From Paenibacillus sp. ACRRX (GTDB lineage Bacteria; Bacillota; Bacilli; Paenibacillales; Paenibacillaceae), in NCBI RefSeq assembly GCF_022346885.1, contig NZ_JAKRNK010000001.1, positions 248,001 to 312,000 on the forward strand: a stretch of DNA of 64,000 nucleotides. Reading direction: 5' to 3'. Below the pieces are notes generated by a model that was not told where the DNA came from, did no database searches, and was given only the letters and a program-made list of their open reading frames with translations. Positions 53,507 to 61,821 of the stretch are shown piece by piece. The translations under genes and the position numbers were made by a program. Positions within the stretch are counted from its first letter, which is position 1. Every line of letters begins with the position of its first letter.

Positions 53507-55162
53507 TTGAAGACATTTGCAGAATTTGGCTTGGAAACGAAAGTTCTACAAGCAATCACAGAATTAGGGTTTGAAGAGTCGACTCCAATTCAGGAAAAAG
53601 CAATACCTATAGCGATGACCGGTAGTGATATGATTGGACAAGCGCAAACGGGTACAGGTAAGACGGCCGCCTTTGGTATTCCGCTTATCCAGAAGATCCA
53701 ACCAGAAGAGAACCGCGTAGTTGCATTGATTATGACACCAACACGTGAGCTTGCGATTCAAGTTGCTGAAGAAATTAGTAAATTGTCCCGCTTTAAAGGC
53801 ATCCGCTCTTTGCCGATCTATGGCGGACAGGATATCGGACGTCAGATCCGTGCCCTTAAGAAAAACCCTCAGATCATTATCGGTACACCTGGTCGTCTTC
53901 TTGACCACATCAACCGTAAGACCATTCGTCTTAATGATGTAAACACTGTAGTATTGGATGAAGCAGATGAAATGCTGGACATGGGCTTCATGGAAGATAT
54001 TACTTCCATTCTGAAGCTTGTACCAGACAATCGTCAAACGATGTTGTTCTCCGCAACAATGCCACCTAACATCCAGAAGTTGGCTAACACTTTCTTGACG
54101 AACCCAGAGCATGTGTCCGTTATGCCTAAGCAGATCAGTGCTCCGCTTATCGAGCAATCTTATATTGAAGTTAACGAACGGAATAAGTTTGACGCATTAA
54201 GCCGCTTGCTTGATATGGAATCTCCAGAGCTTGCGATCGTATTCGGTCGTACGAAGCGTCGTGTCGATGAATTAGCAGAGGCGTTGCAGAAACGTGGTTA
54301 TTCTGCAGATGGTCTCCATGGTGACTTGTCTCAGAACCAACGTGATGCGGTTATGCGTAAATTCCGTGACGGCAGCATTGATGTACTAGTAGCGACAGAC
54401 GTTGCTGCACGTGGTCTTGACGTATCTGGCGTTACACATGTTATTAACTTTGACTTGCCACAAGATCCAGAATCTTATGTACACCGTATCGGCCGTACAG
54501 GTCGTGCTGGTAAAGAAGGTAGCGCATGGTCCTTCGTAACTCCACGTGAGATCGATCATATGCACTTTATTGAGCGTGTTACACGTCATCGTATCTCCCG
54601 TAAGCCGATGCCTAGCTTGGCAGAAGCGATTGAAGGTAAGCAACGTATCGTTGGTGAGCGTTTGCTTGAAGTGCTTCAAGCTGGAGAGATTAATGAATAC
54701 AAAGCAATTACAATTCAATTGCTTGAGCAATATGATTCCGTACAGCTTCTTTCAGCAGCATTCAAGTTGTTGACAGGTGAGAAGAAGGACGTTCAAGTTC
54801 AATTAACACCGGAAGATCCGATTCGTGCGAAACGTCGCAAGCCTGATGTTCGCACTAGCGGTCGTAAAGTATCCGCTCCATACGGACGTGGACGCTCCAG
54901 TGCTCCACGTGGCGATGGAGACCGTCGTCAAGGCAACAGTGGCGGTGGTGGTGGTTACCGTGGAGGCTACGGCAGCCGCGATAACAACAACCGTGGAGGC
55001 TACGGTGGCGGTTCTGGTGGCAGCCGTGACAACGGTGGACGTCGTGAGTGGAGTGACCGTGGTGGCGAACGCAGCAGCAGCGATCGCAGTGGAAGCGGAG
55101 ATCGTCGTCCGCGTCGTCCATATGAGAATCGTGAGCCGCGTCGCACGCCTGATTCTGAATAA
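53507..55162 (+). CDS. cshA: DEAD-box RNA helicase, CshA-like
   Basis: A 551-residue protein. [20 protein letters not shown] with [13 protein letters not shown] gives the Q motif. [11 protein letters not shown] is motif [14 protein letters not shown] Ia, [13 protein letters not shown] motif [11 protein letters not shown] motif [20 protein letters not shown] motif V and [15 protein letters not shown] motif VI. A C-terminal extension from about residue 435 ends in a Gly/Arg/Ser-rich tail, as in CshA/DeaD proteins, which unwinds RNA in ribosome assembly and the degradosome. TTG start with AAGGAGC upstream. Codon use is strongly biased, suggesting high expression. Confidence 0.95.
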   Translation: MKTFAEFGLETKVLQAITELGFEESTPIQEKAIPIAMTGSDMIGQAQTGTGKTAAFGIPLIQKIQPEENRVVALIMTPTRELAIQVAEEISKLSRFKGIRSLPIYGGQDIGRQIRALKKNPQIIIGTPGRLLDHINRKTIRLNDVNTVVLDEADEMLDMGFMEDITSILKLVPDNRQTMLFSATMPPNIQKLANTFLTNPEHVSVMPKQISAPLIEQSYIEVNERNKFDALSRLLDMESPELAIVFGRTKRRVDELAEALQKRGYSADGLHGDLSQNQRDAVMRKFRDGSIDVLVATDVAARGLDVSGVTHVINFDLPQDPESYVHRIGRTGRAGKEGSAWSFVTPREIDHMHFIERVTRHRISRKPMPSLAEAIEGKQRIVGERLLEVLQAGEINEYKAITIQLLEQYDSVQLLSAAFKLLTGEKKDVQVQLTPEDPIRAKRRKPDVRTSGRKVSAPYGRGRSSAPRGDGDRRQGNSGGGGGYRGGYGSRDNNNRGGYGGGSGGSRDNGGRREWSDRGGERSSSDRSGSGDRRPRRPYENREPRRTPDSE

Positions 55163-55177
55163 TATTACAAGTGAAAT

Positions 55178-55207
55178 AGGCAGTTCCTTCGGGAACTGTC
55201 TTTTTTA
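55178..55207 (+). terminator. Terminator after the helicase gene
   Basis: AGGCAGTTCC and GGAACTGTCT around a TTCG tetraloop, followed by TTTTTAT. Confidence 0.92.
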
Positions 55208-55374
55208 TTTGTTTCGCAGCAGTACATATGTACGCAAATGCGCATAAAGTACAATATAACAGCACTGCTTCCCCGACTATGGTCGAGAACCATTTACGTC
55301 TTAAGATTGTATCTGAAGCTGTCTTATTCATTTACAATAATATTAATTATTGACGACAAGTTGGTGGACGAACA

Positions 55375-55947
55375 TTGGAACAAAAACGTATTTATGTGCT
55401 GTTAACTGATACTGGGACTTTGTTCTCGCAGGTGATTAAGATGTATACCAGGCATCCCATGAATCATGCCTCCGTAGCCTTGGATGAATCGTTAAATGAG
55501 GTATTCAGCTTTGGTCGAAAAGACCCGGTGAATCCTTTTGTTGGCGGATTTGTGCGTGAACGTGTCATGGGTGATCTTATTCGTTCGCAGTCACGCCGGA
55601 CTAGATGTGCATTGTATAGCTGTACGGTGAGTCTTGAGGTGTACAATCGATTTCGCAGTCGTATTCAAGATATAGAACGAAATGAGCATCATTATAAATA
55701 TAATTTTCTGGGCTTGCTGGGAATTGCTTTGAGAATTCCGATCGCCCGCAAAAATGCGTATTTCTGTTCACAATTTATTGCTGCGTTATTTCAGGAGTGC
55801 GGCTTGCGTTTAATGAGTAAAGAAGCTGAGATGGTTACTCCGGATGATTTTAGGCATTGTCAAGCATTAAAGCTTGAGTTTATGGGGGACTTAAAAGATG
55901 TAGTTAGCTCATTTGATGCTAATACTAATCATATGGTATCGGCATAA
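55375..55947 (+). CDS. Permuted papain-like (NlpC/P60 superfamily, YiiX/YaeF-type) hypothetical protein
   Basis: A 190-residue soluble protein. KMYTRHPMNHASVALDESLN provides a conserved His and NAYFCSQFIAALFQECGL a conserved Cys. The His-before-Cys order is that of circularly permuted papain-like folds. The start TTG at 55375 has GGTGG about nine bases upstream. It has no signal peptide, so it may act intracellularly or be non-peptidase. Function is not established. Confidence 0.7.
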   Translation: MEQKRIYVLLTDTGTLFSQVIKMYTRHPMNHASVALDESLNEVFSFGRKDPVNPFVGGFVRERVMGDLIRSQSRRTRCALYSCTVSLEVYNRFRSRIQDIERNEHHYKYNFLGLLGIALRIPIARKNAYFCSQFIAALFQECGLRLMSKEAEMVTPDDFRHCQALKLEFMGDLKDVVSSFDANTNHMVSA

Positions 55948-55973
55948 CAGGGCAGACGAATCTAGCCTGATAA

Positions 55974-56008
55974 TTCAAAGGAGAAGGCGAGTTGCCTTCT
56001 CCTTTGAA
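55974..56008 (+). terminator. Perfect hairpin terminator
   Basis: CAAAGGAGAAGGC and GCCTTCTCCTTTG pair without mismatch around GAGTT. The T run is short, but the stem is very stable. It separates the papain-like gene from the convergent yjcZ-like gene. Confidence 0.8.
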
Positions 56009-56045
56009 CTGCGACTCCCCAGAGGAGTGCCGCAAAGTTATCCAT

Positions 56046-56171
56046 TTAGTACAAAATGGAACGGCTTATGATAACAAGTAAAATAAAAAGTACGAGGATA
56101 GAACCTGCGGAAGTAAACAGACCTCCACCGCAACCGCCGCCATACCCGCCACCAAAACCGACTTGACTCAT
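56046..56171 (-). CDS. YjcZ family sporulation protein (41 aa)
   Basis: ATG at 56171 has AGGAGG seven bases upstream. The product is a Gly-rich N-terminus (MSQVGFGGGYGGGCGGG) followed by one membrane span, SILVLFILLVIISRSILY, ending in TAA. The YjcZ family of short sporulation proteins is exactly of this build. It would be a small membrane protein of the spore or mother cell, with likely sporulation control. It lies alone between convergent and divergent genes. Confidence 0.85.
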   Translation of the reverse strand: MSQVGFGGGYGGGCGGGLFTSAGSILVLFILLVIISRSILY

Positions 56172-56336
56172 ATTGTAACCTCCTTAAATCTAAACTCATC
56201 TAACACGATACATCATATGGTCTAGACGTTTATTCGGCTTAGACCATAACCCAATTGTGTTAAATTAGGCACTGGCTTACACTTCGCGTTTGTATTATAG
56301 TTAAAGGGACAGGATGTGTAGGAGGAGGAGTTTGTT

Positions 56337-57101
56337 TTGGAATATCGTGGGATAATGGGTGGGTTTTACCGCATATCCGAATGGATCATGCGATTCTCGG
56401 TAACGAACATATTGTGGTTGCTTTGTTCGTCCCCGTTTTTCTTTTTTATGGTAACGAAGTTGTTAGTATTACAGAGTAATCTGGCCAATGAATCGCTGCA
56501 GATGAATTGGATGATGGGAATTGCGGCACCGTTTACATTGTTCCCTGCAACCGCTGCAATGTTCTCTGTGGCACGTAAATGGGTAATGGGGGACACGGAT
56601 GCTAAGCTTGTAAAAACGTTCTTTAAGTCCTACAAAGATAATTACAAGCAAGCGATGATTGGTGGTTTCTTCTATACATTGTTGTTTGTTATTATGTATA
56701 TTGACTATACTGTCTACATGACCCAGCTCCAAACGCTGCAAGTAGTTGGCTATGTGATGTTAGGTTTGTTGATTGTATTGTTTGTGTCGTTATTTAACTT
56801 CTTCTCGATGGTTTCACATTACCATATGAAGACGTTCCAGATATTAAAGAACAGTATCTTACTGACGTTGTTCCGTCCAGTAAGAGTTGTGCTAACTGCT
56901 GTTGTAAGTGGGATGCTGTTGTACTTTGGCATGAAGTGGCCCGTTATCTTTATTTTCTTCGCGGGCTCCATTATCGCTTATTACGCATTCTTTAACTTCT
57001 ACACAACGTATCAGAAGATGCAGGATCAGCAAGAAAAGCTGAATGCGAAGGATGAAGAGGAAGCGGCCGAAGAAGGCACGATTAAAGATGAGTTGAAATA
57101 A
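56337..57101 (+). CDS. YesL family protein (DUF624)
   Basis: A 254-residue membrane protein with about five spans: ITNILWLLCSSPFFFFM-type segment near residue 25, then TLFPATAAMFSVARKWVMGD, FFYTLLFVIMYIDYTVYM, LLIVLFVSLFNFFSMVSHYH and VVLTAVVSGMLLYFGMKW. A charged tail ends the protein. YesL proteins occur in sugar-utilisation loci, but the role is unknown. The start is TTG at 56337 with GGAGGAG. Confidence 0.85.
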   Translation: MEYRGIMGGFYRISEWIMRFSVTNILWLLCSSPFFFFMVTKLLVLQSNLANESLQMNWMMGIAAPFTLFPATAAMFSVARKWVMGDTDAKLVKTFFKSYKDNYKQAMIGGFFYTLLFVIMYIDYTVYMTQLQTLQVVGYVMLGLLIVLFVSLFNFFSMVSHYHMKTFQILKNSILLTLFRPVRVVLTAVVSGMLLYFGMKWPVIFIFFAGSIIAYYAFFNFYTTYQKMQDQQEKLNAKDEEEAAEEGTIKDELK

Positions 57102-57119
57102 TTTCGACCTGGCTTTGGG

Positions 57120-57148
57120 TTTACTTTTGTCGAAAAGAACACTATAAT
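57120..57148 (+). promoter_or_regulatory. SigA-type promoter for the 6S RNA
   Basis: TTTACT and TATAAT with 17 bp between; the -10 ends 6-8 bp before the predicted RNA 5' end. Confidence 0.75.
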
Positions 57149-57154
57149 AAAGGA

Positions 57155-57336
57155 ACATCCTGCGATGTGCGTCACGGTTTTCGTTGTTTTGAACCAATGT
57201 TTGTTTCCCGGGAGTTCAATATTGAGTCGTTACTGACAAGCTCTCTTGTTAGAGTAGTCAAAGGCGCCTTTGCGGACACCCACCTGCTAGAGCAGGTTCA
57301 GAAACATTAAAGCCGAACGGCATTAGCGGGTTACCT
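57155..57336 (+). ncRNA. ssrS: 6S RNA (SsrS)
   Basis: About 182 nt with no open frame, bracketed by a strong promoter and a hairpin terminator. The two ends pair as in 6S RNA: CCTGC-ATG near the 5' end with CAT-GCGGG near the 3' end, and CGG with CCG inside. The 3' segment CCGAACGGCAT is the conserved block of the family. The middle holds CGGGAG and a hairpin around CAAGCTCTCTTG, with single-stranded stretches resembling the central bubble. 6S RNA binds the housekeeping RNA polymerase holoenzyme in stationary phase. Exact ends are approximate. Confidence 0.75.
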
Positions 57337-57345
57337 TTTCATGAA

Positions 57346-57387
57346 GCGCCTTCAATATGGACATTGTTCATGTTGAAGGCTTTTTTA
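57346..57387 (+). terminator. Rho-independent terminator of the 6S RNA unit
   Basis: GCCTTCAA and TTGAAGGC close a stem with inner ATG/CAT pairs and are followed by TTTTTT. Confidence 0.88.
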
Positions 57388-57505
57388 ATACACATAACGT
57401 AACCATTTTGGTGATCGTGAGGTTTTGCACTTTCCTTCTATAGGCTTTCAATGATAAACTATACATAAGTGAGCAACGGCAGTCGAATAAAGGAGGAACA
57501 CGCTT

Positions 57506-57898
57506 TTGTCACTCAAAAGAACTCTGGTAGGGATTGTTCGAAGCTTTGAATCGAGCAGTGACCGTGCCAAAGACCCGAAATTGAAAACGCATTATTACCA
57601 ATTATCGAAAGACAAGGCTTGGGCAGAGGTTACATCTACGCTGAAGAAGATTCAAGGGTACAAGATACTGCATGAAGTTCCATCTGTAGGTGAAATTACG
57701 ATGGAGAAGCGTACAGCCATGGGGCGTGTGATGGATATTACAGTGTCTGTTATTTCTGTTAGTCCTGCCAAGACAGCAGTAGATGTTTATTCCGCTTCTC
57801 GTGGTGGTATGGGGGATCTGGGAGCTAATTATCGCGTTGTGCTGGACCTATTCGCGATTCTTGATAAGAAGATGTCTGCTAACGTTATTAAGGGCTGA
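57506..57898 (+). CDS. DUF1499-like conserved protein
   Basis: A 130-residue soluble protein. The C-terminal segment DVYSASRGGMGDLGANYRVV closely recalls the SASR-x-G-x-DLG-x-N block of DUF1499 proteins, and KAWAEVTSTLKKIQGYKILH is the usual helix before it. Function unknown. TTG start at 57506 with AAAGGAGG nine bases before. Single gene. Confidence 0.7.
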   Translation: MSLKRTLVGIVRSFESSSDRAKDPKLKTHYYQLSKDKAWAEVTSTLKKIQGYKILHEVPSVGEITMEKRTAMGRVMDITVSVISVSPAKTAVDVYSASRGGMGDLGANYRVVLDLFAILDKKMSANVIKG

Positions 57899-57915
57899 TT
57901 ATTCGGAAATAAGGC

Positions 57916-57950
57916 AAGCGAGAGGAGAGCCGAAACCCTTCTCTCGCTTT
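57916..57950. terminator. Hairpin between convergent genes
   Basis: AAGCGAGAGGAGA and TTCTCTCGCTTTT pair around a short loop; A and T runs flank both sides, so it can serve the DUF1499-like gene and tpx. Confidence 0.8.
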
Positions 57951-57964
57951 TGTATTGTAGTTCC

Positions 57965-58483
57965 TTACAGAAGTCCACGAACAGCTTCAAGTGCTGCTTC
58001 ATAGTTCGGGTGCTCTGTCATTTCGCTTAAGTATTCAACATAAGTTACTTTGTTGTCTGCATCCAATACGAAAATCGAGCGCATATCAAGGCGAAGTTCT
58101 TTGATCAGAACACCGTATGCAGCACCGAAGTTATTGTCTTTATAATCGGACAACATAACGAGCTTATCGACTCCGGCAGAGCCGCACCAGCGTGCTTGGG
58201 CCATTGGTAAGTCTGCGCTGACTGTCAATACAGCGACATGATCGCCAAGCTTGGCTGCTTCTTCGTTAAAACGGCGAGTCTGCATGTCGCATACTCCTGT
58301 GTCGATTGATGGCACTACGCTGATCAATTTGATCTTGCCAGTGAAGTCATTGAGACTTACGGTGTCCACTAACGACTTGTTAAGTTGGAAGTCTGGCGCT
58401 TGATCACCTGGTTGTAGTTGTGTGCCGATAAGTGTAATTGGGTTGCCTTTAAGTGTGGCAACACCAGTGCGTTCTGTTGTCAT
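57965..58483 (-). CDS. tpx: Thiol peroxidase, atypical 2-Cys peroxiredoxin
   Basis: About 172 residues. [20 protein letters not shown] and QPGDQAPDF are the family N-terminus. [20 protein letters not shown] carries the peroxidatic Cys, and [18 protein letters not shown] the resolving Cys. It reduces hydroperoxides with thioredoxin. ATG at 58483 follows AAGGAGG; the longer frame up to 58552 is not used. Divergent from the rhomboid gene. Confidence 0.96.
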   Translation of the reverse strand: MTTERTGVATLKGNPITLIGTQLQPGDQAPDFQLNKSLVDTVSLNDFTGKIKLISVVPSIDTGVCDMQTRRFNEEAAKLGDHVAVLTVSADLPMAQARWCGSAGVDKLVMLSDYKDNNFGAAYGVLIKELRLDMRSIFVLDADNKVTYVEYLSEMTEHPNYEAALEAVRGLL

Positions 58484-58629
58484 TAACGGAAACCTCCTTG
58501 CGATAGGGGCTAATATTTGGTAAACCCCCTTTATTATAAGGGGTGACATCATACATTGTCCAATGTTGCTGTGCTATCAGTTGCACACACCTGTGAGAAC
58601 GATGTTAACGTAAAGGAGCTAAAGACGTT

Positions 58630-59232
58630 ATGATCTTTATTCGCTATGAGAAATGGCGGACTTATGTGAAGCAGTATCCTGTGACAACGCTCTTACTGCT
58701 GGCGAACATAATCATGTTTATTGTTTTAGCGATTAGCGGTGGTTCGAAGGACGGAGAGACGCTTCTCCGATTTGGAGCGATGTGGAAAGAAGAACCGTAC
58801 GTGCATGAGACATGGCGTATGTTCACATCTATGTTCCTTCATATCGGTTTTGACCATTTATTGTTTAATATGTTTGCCTTGTATGTTTTTGCACCCCCGA
58901 TCGAACAGGCTCTTGGCAGCTTTAAGTATGCAGTGCTGTATCTGGCGAGTGGTGTTCTTGGGAGTGCGGTGAGCGTATGGTTATCTGAATGGGGGACGCT
59001 GTCTGCCGGCGCGTCAGGCGCTATTTACGGTCTGTACGGTGCGTATTTCTTTATTGCTTTATTTCAACGATGGGCACTGGATGAGGCTTCACGCAAGACG
59101 TTATATATTATTTTAGGTTTAGGCATTATTCAGTCGTTTCTGATGAGCAATGTCAGCTGGAGTGCACACTTGGGCGGACTTGCAGCCGGTTTTGTCGTGT
59201 ACGGCTTAATGCGGTGGATTCATCGCAAGTAA
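58630..59232 (+). CDS. Rhomboid family intramembrane serine protease
   Basis: A 200-residue membrane protein with six predicted spans. HIGFDHLLFNMFALYVFAPP is the family loop region. GTLSAGASGAIYGLYGAYF holds the catalytic Ser (GASG) and WSAHLGGLAAGFVVYGL the catalytic His. RBS AAAGGAGC. The simple six-TM form without extra domains is common in Gram-positives. Substrates unknown. Confidence 0.92.
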   Translation: MIFIRYEKWRTYVKQYPVTTLLLLANIIMFIVLAISGGSKDGETLLRFGAMWKEEPYVHETWRMFTSMFLHIGFDHLLFNMFALYVFAPPIEQALGSFKYAVLYLASGVLGSAVSVWLSEWGTLSAGASGAIYGLYGAYFFIALFQRWALDEASRKTLYIILGLGIIQSFLMSNVSWSAHLGGLAAGFVVYGLMRWIHRK

Positions 59233-59315
59233 GGTGGTATTAGTAGATTGGCGTGCATTTCGAACAGTTGGATGCAAAAGTAGGAGCATAATACAGAACG
59301 GAGCGTTGAATTGTC

Positions 59316-60227
59316 GTGGAGCTTAGGCAGTTACACTACTTTGTCAAAGTAGCGCAAAAGGAACATGTCACACAGGCTGCGGAAGAGATGCATGTGGCAC
59401 AATCCGCAGTTAGCCGCCAAATTCATCAGTTGGAAGAAGAGCTTGGCGTTAAATTGTTTTTGCAGAAAGGTCGTAACCTCCAGCTGACGCCAGTAGGGCA
59501 GCTCTTTCTAAAAAGAGCAGAAGTCATTCTGAAGGAGCTGGATCGAGCGGTACAGGAAGTTCAAGAATTTATGGACCCTGAATTAGGGGAAATTCGAATT
59601 GGCTTCCCGCACAGTCTGGGGGTTCACCTTATTCCTTCTGTCGTGGCGGCATTCCGCAAGCTTCATCCTAACGTGAAGTTTCGTTTTAAACAAGGGATGT
59701 ATCCTTCATTGATTAGGGATATTGTTAGAGCAGAGGTTGATCTTGCGTTTATCTCTCCTTTCCCGGAAGATTGTGATCAGGTTGACGGTGAAGTTGTGTT
59801 AACGGAGCAACTGTATGCAATCCTTCCTCCTACGCATCCGCTAGCTGGGCAAGAAGAAATTCGTCTAGCGCAGCTTAAAGATGATACATTTGTACTGTTC
59901 AGTCAAGGTTATTCACTTCGTCCGCTAGTGTGGGATGCTTGTATCAAGGCGGGTTTTACTCCCCATATCGGTTTTGAAGGTGAAGAAACGGACACAATTC
60001 GTGGTTTGGTTGCGGCAGGAATGGGTGTCAGTCTGCTGCCTGATATGGCATTAAAACATATGACAGAGCTGCAGCCGGTTGCAGTTCGGATTTCGGAGCC
60101 TCAAGTCATGAGGACAATTGGGCTTATTCGTCGAGCAGATGAGAAGCTTCCGCTTGTGGCAAAGACGTTTCATCGCTTTTTGTTGGAATACTTTAATGTG
60201 CATAATCAACCATCCTCACATCAGTAA
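59316..60227 (+). CDS. LysR family transcriptional regulator
   Basis: A 303-residue protein. MELRQLHYFVKVAQKEHVTQ then AAEEMHVAQSAVSRQIHQLE is the winged HTH (residues 1-60). The rest is the periplasmic-binding-like effector domain (GEIRIGFPHSLGVHLIPSVV; GLVAAGMGVSLLPDMALKH). GTG start at 59316. It resembles CitR/YwbI-type members. No divergent target gene; the rhomboid gene is upstream in the same direction. Confidence 0.93.
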   Translation: MELRQLHYFVKVAQKEHVTQAAEEMHVAQSAVSRQIHQLEEELGVKLFLQKGRNLQLTPVGQLFLKRAEVILKELDRAVQEVQEFMDPELGEIRIGFPHSLGVHLIPSVVAAFRKLHPNVKFRFKQGMYPSLIRDIVRAEVDLAFISPFPEDCDQVDGEVVLTEQLYAILPPTHPLAGQEEIRLAQLKDDTFVLFSQGYSLRPLVWDACIKAGFTPHIGFEGEETDTIRGLVAAGMGVSLLPDMALKHMTELQPVAVRISEPQVMRTIGLIRRADEKLPLVAKTFHRFLLEYFNVHNQPSSHQ

Positions 60228-60232
60228 TAACA

Positions 60233-60275
60233 AAGAAGCCCCCAAGCATGATCAATACATGCTTGGGGGCTTCTT
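60233..60275. terminator. Perfect bidirectional terminator
   Basis: AAGAAGCCCCCAAGCATG and its exact complement flank a 7-nt loop. It lies between the convergent LysR and YugP-like genes. Confidence 0.92.
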
Positions 60276-60288
60276 GCTGTATAGGGAC

Positions 60289-60969
60289 TTAATCCCTGTT
60301 GCTAGTGAAGATCATAATGTACTTGATAAGTTCAAGTAATGAGATGAGCGCTGCAGCAACATATGTTAATGCTGCGGCATTTAACACTTTAGCGACACCT
60401 CGTTCTTCTTCGTTGGTAATAAAGCCTTCCGAAATCATCAACTCACGAGCTCGGTTGCTGGCATTAAACTCCACGGGGAGTGTAACGAGCTGGAAAGCAA
60501 CGGCTGCGGAGAAAAAGATAATACCTACACCAACAAGGTTCATTGCATTAAACAAGAAACCTGCGATTAACAAAAATGGTGCAACTCCGGATGCAAAGTT
60601 AACGACCGGGAACATCCGGTGACGTAGGACGAGCATCGGATAGGAATGCTGATGCTGAATGGCGTGCCCTACTTCGTGACAAGCAACAGATATTGCTGAG
60701 ATAGAGCTTTCATAGTATACAGGTTCCGACAAACGAACGACTCGTTTGATCGGATCATAGTGGTCTGTTAATGTTCCTTGAACAGGTTCAACAGGTACAT
60801 CATGCAATCCGTTAGAGTCCAGCATTCGTCGTGCAGCGTCGTAGCCTGTCATACCACTCATGACGCGTACCTCAGACCAGCGTGTAAATGTACCCTTTAC
60901 TCGGAATTGAGCCCAGATGGACAGGCCAAACGCGATGAGAATTAAAAAATCCATAGGGTGAAAAAACAT
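60289..60969 (-). CDS. Zinc metallopeptidase, YugP-like
   Basis: A 226-residue membrane protein. An N-terminal span (MFFHPMDFLILIAFGLSIWA) is followed by ISVACHEVGHAIQHQHSYPM (HExxH zinc site). Further hydrophobic segments come after it, for example VAPFLLIAGFLFNAMNLVG. EFNASNRARELMISEGFI is the usual distal part with a candidate third ligand. ATG at 60969 has AAGGAGG seven bases before. Cleavage target unknown. The MerR gene lies just upstream on the same strand. Confidence 0.9.
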   Translation of the reverse strand: MFFHPMDFLILIAFGLSIWAQFRVKGTFTRWSEVRVMSGMTGYDAARRMLDSNGLHDVPVEPVQGTLTDHYDPIKRVVRLSEPVYYESSISAISVACHEVGHAIQHQHSYPMLVLRHRMFPVVNFASGVAPFLLIAGFLFNAMNLVGVGIIFFSAAVAFQLVTLPVEFNASNRARELMISEGFITNEEERGVAKVLNAAALTYVAAALISLLELIKYIMIFTSNRD

Positions 60970-61006
60970 TGAGAAGCCTCCTTCGTGTCCCATTCATAAA
61001 TAGTCT

Positions 61007-61449
61007 TTAAAGCAAATGCTGCTGCTTATCAAGCAAGGCAACCAATACCTCGATACATGCTGCGCTTTGAGGGCCAATCCGTTGGAATAAGGACTTAGCC
61101 TGCTTAGGCTTTAATTGTTCGAGCATTGGTTTCAGTTCCTTGGCCTCACGTTCTACTTGCTGTAGGTGAACCTGCAGGTCAGTTAGGCGTTTGGCAAGAT
61201 CTGATTCGCTTGCGATCTGCTTAAGCTGCCTAAAGTATTCTTTGATCTCTTCTAAAGAATACTTCTCTTGCTTTAATTGATTAATACGATTGAGACGCTC
61301 TATCGTTTCGTAAGGATATAACCGATAATTGGTATCGGTGCGTGTAGCGGGTTGTATGAGTCCGATTGAAGTATAATAATCAATTGTTCGTTGACTTACG
61401 GACGCGACCCGAGCTAGTTCGCCGATACGAAAAAGTTGCGTATCCCCAT
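61007..61449 (-). pseudogene. MerR family regulator with a one-base frame break just after the start codon
   Basis: The minus strand encodes an intact MerR body: TQLFRIGELARVASVSQRTI then DYYTSIGLIQPATRTDTNYR, a canonical HTH. A helical dimer/coil region (LKQEKYSLEEIKEYFRQLKQ, LQQVEREAKELKPML) ends at TAA 61007. This frame has no ATG, GTG or TTG before the HTH and is closed by TGA upstream. The obvious start, ATG at 61449 with GAGGTGAGG, is one frame off; one extra G in the GGGG run after it would join them into about 147 residues. A sequencing or assembly error, recent inactivation or slippage are the alternatives. It lies 38 bp upstream of the YugP-like gene and is likely in its transcript. 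Confidence 0.65.
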
Positions 61450-61821
61450 CGTTACCTCACCTCGATTCACTCTAGTGCGCTATGTAACCTTTCTGATCTG
61501 GATGGCTTCGGATGTGATACCGATCACGAATTCAAATAGAACAAGAAAGATTCCAATATACACACCATAATTCAAGTTGTAAATACTTCTTGGTAATAAT
61601 GCTTACTTCTATTCTATGATACTGCATAACAAACCATACAGTCAAACGTAATGGTTTTTATTTATGTCAGATAATATAACGTAAAATAAGAAAGTGATAT
61701 TGTTTATGGTTGTATGAAACTAATAATACATTTCAATTGCCAAAATGGACCGGTTTTGCTTATAATAATCATCAATAATCGAAAACATATGTTATATAAT
61801 ATGACATAAAGGCGGTGCTGC
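61450..61821. other. Divergent AT-rich intergenic region
   Basis: No gene is supported here. The left end holds the ribosome-binding site of the MerR gene. The right end holds the promoter listed separately, for the DUF294 gene. The middle is AT-rich, and I see no other clear element. Confidence 0.6.
61737..61766 (+). promoter_or_regulatory. SigA-type promoter for the DUF294-exonuclease pair
   Basis: TTGCCA and TATAAT separated by 18 bp, ending 55 bp before the ATG of the DUF294 gene. Confidence 0.65.

Noticed and set aside
53564-54157. Long minus-strand open frame opposite the helicase gene
   Set aside because: It is antisense to a well-conserved gene with all DEAD-box motifs, is Cys/His/Thr-rich and has no ribosome-binding site.
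54825-55331. Val/Ala-rich plus-frame and His/Cys-rich minus-frame open reading frames at the helicase C-terminus
   Set aside because: These are shadows of the Gly/Arg-rich repeats in the real frame; composition is low complexity and no start signal is present.
57965-58552. Longer tpx start at 58552
   Set aside because: The extra 23 residues lack a site, and the ATG at 58483 with AAGGAGG gives the conserved N-terminus.
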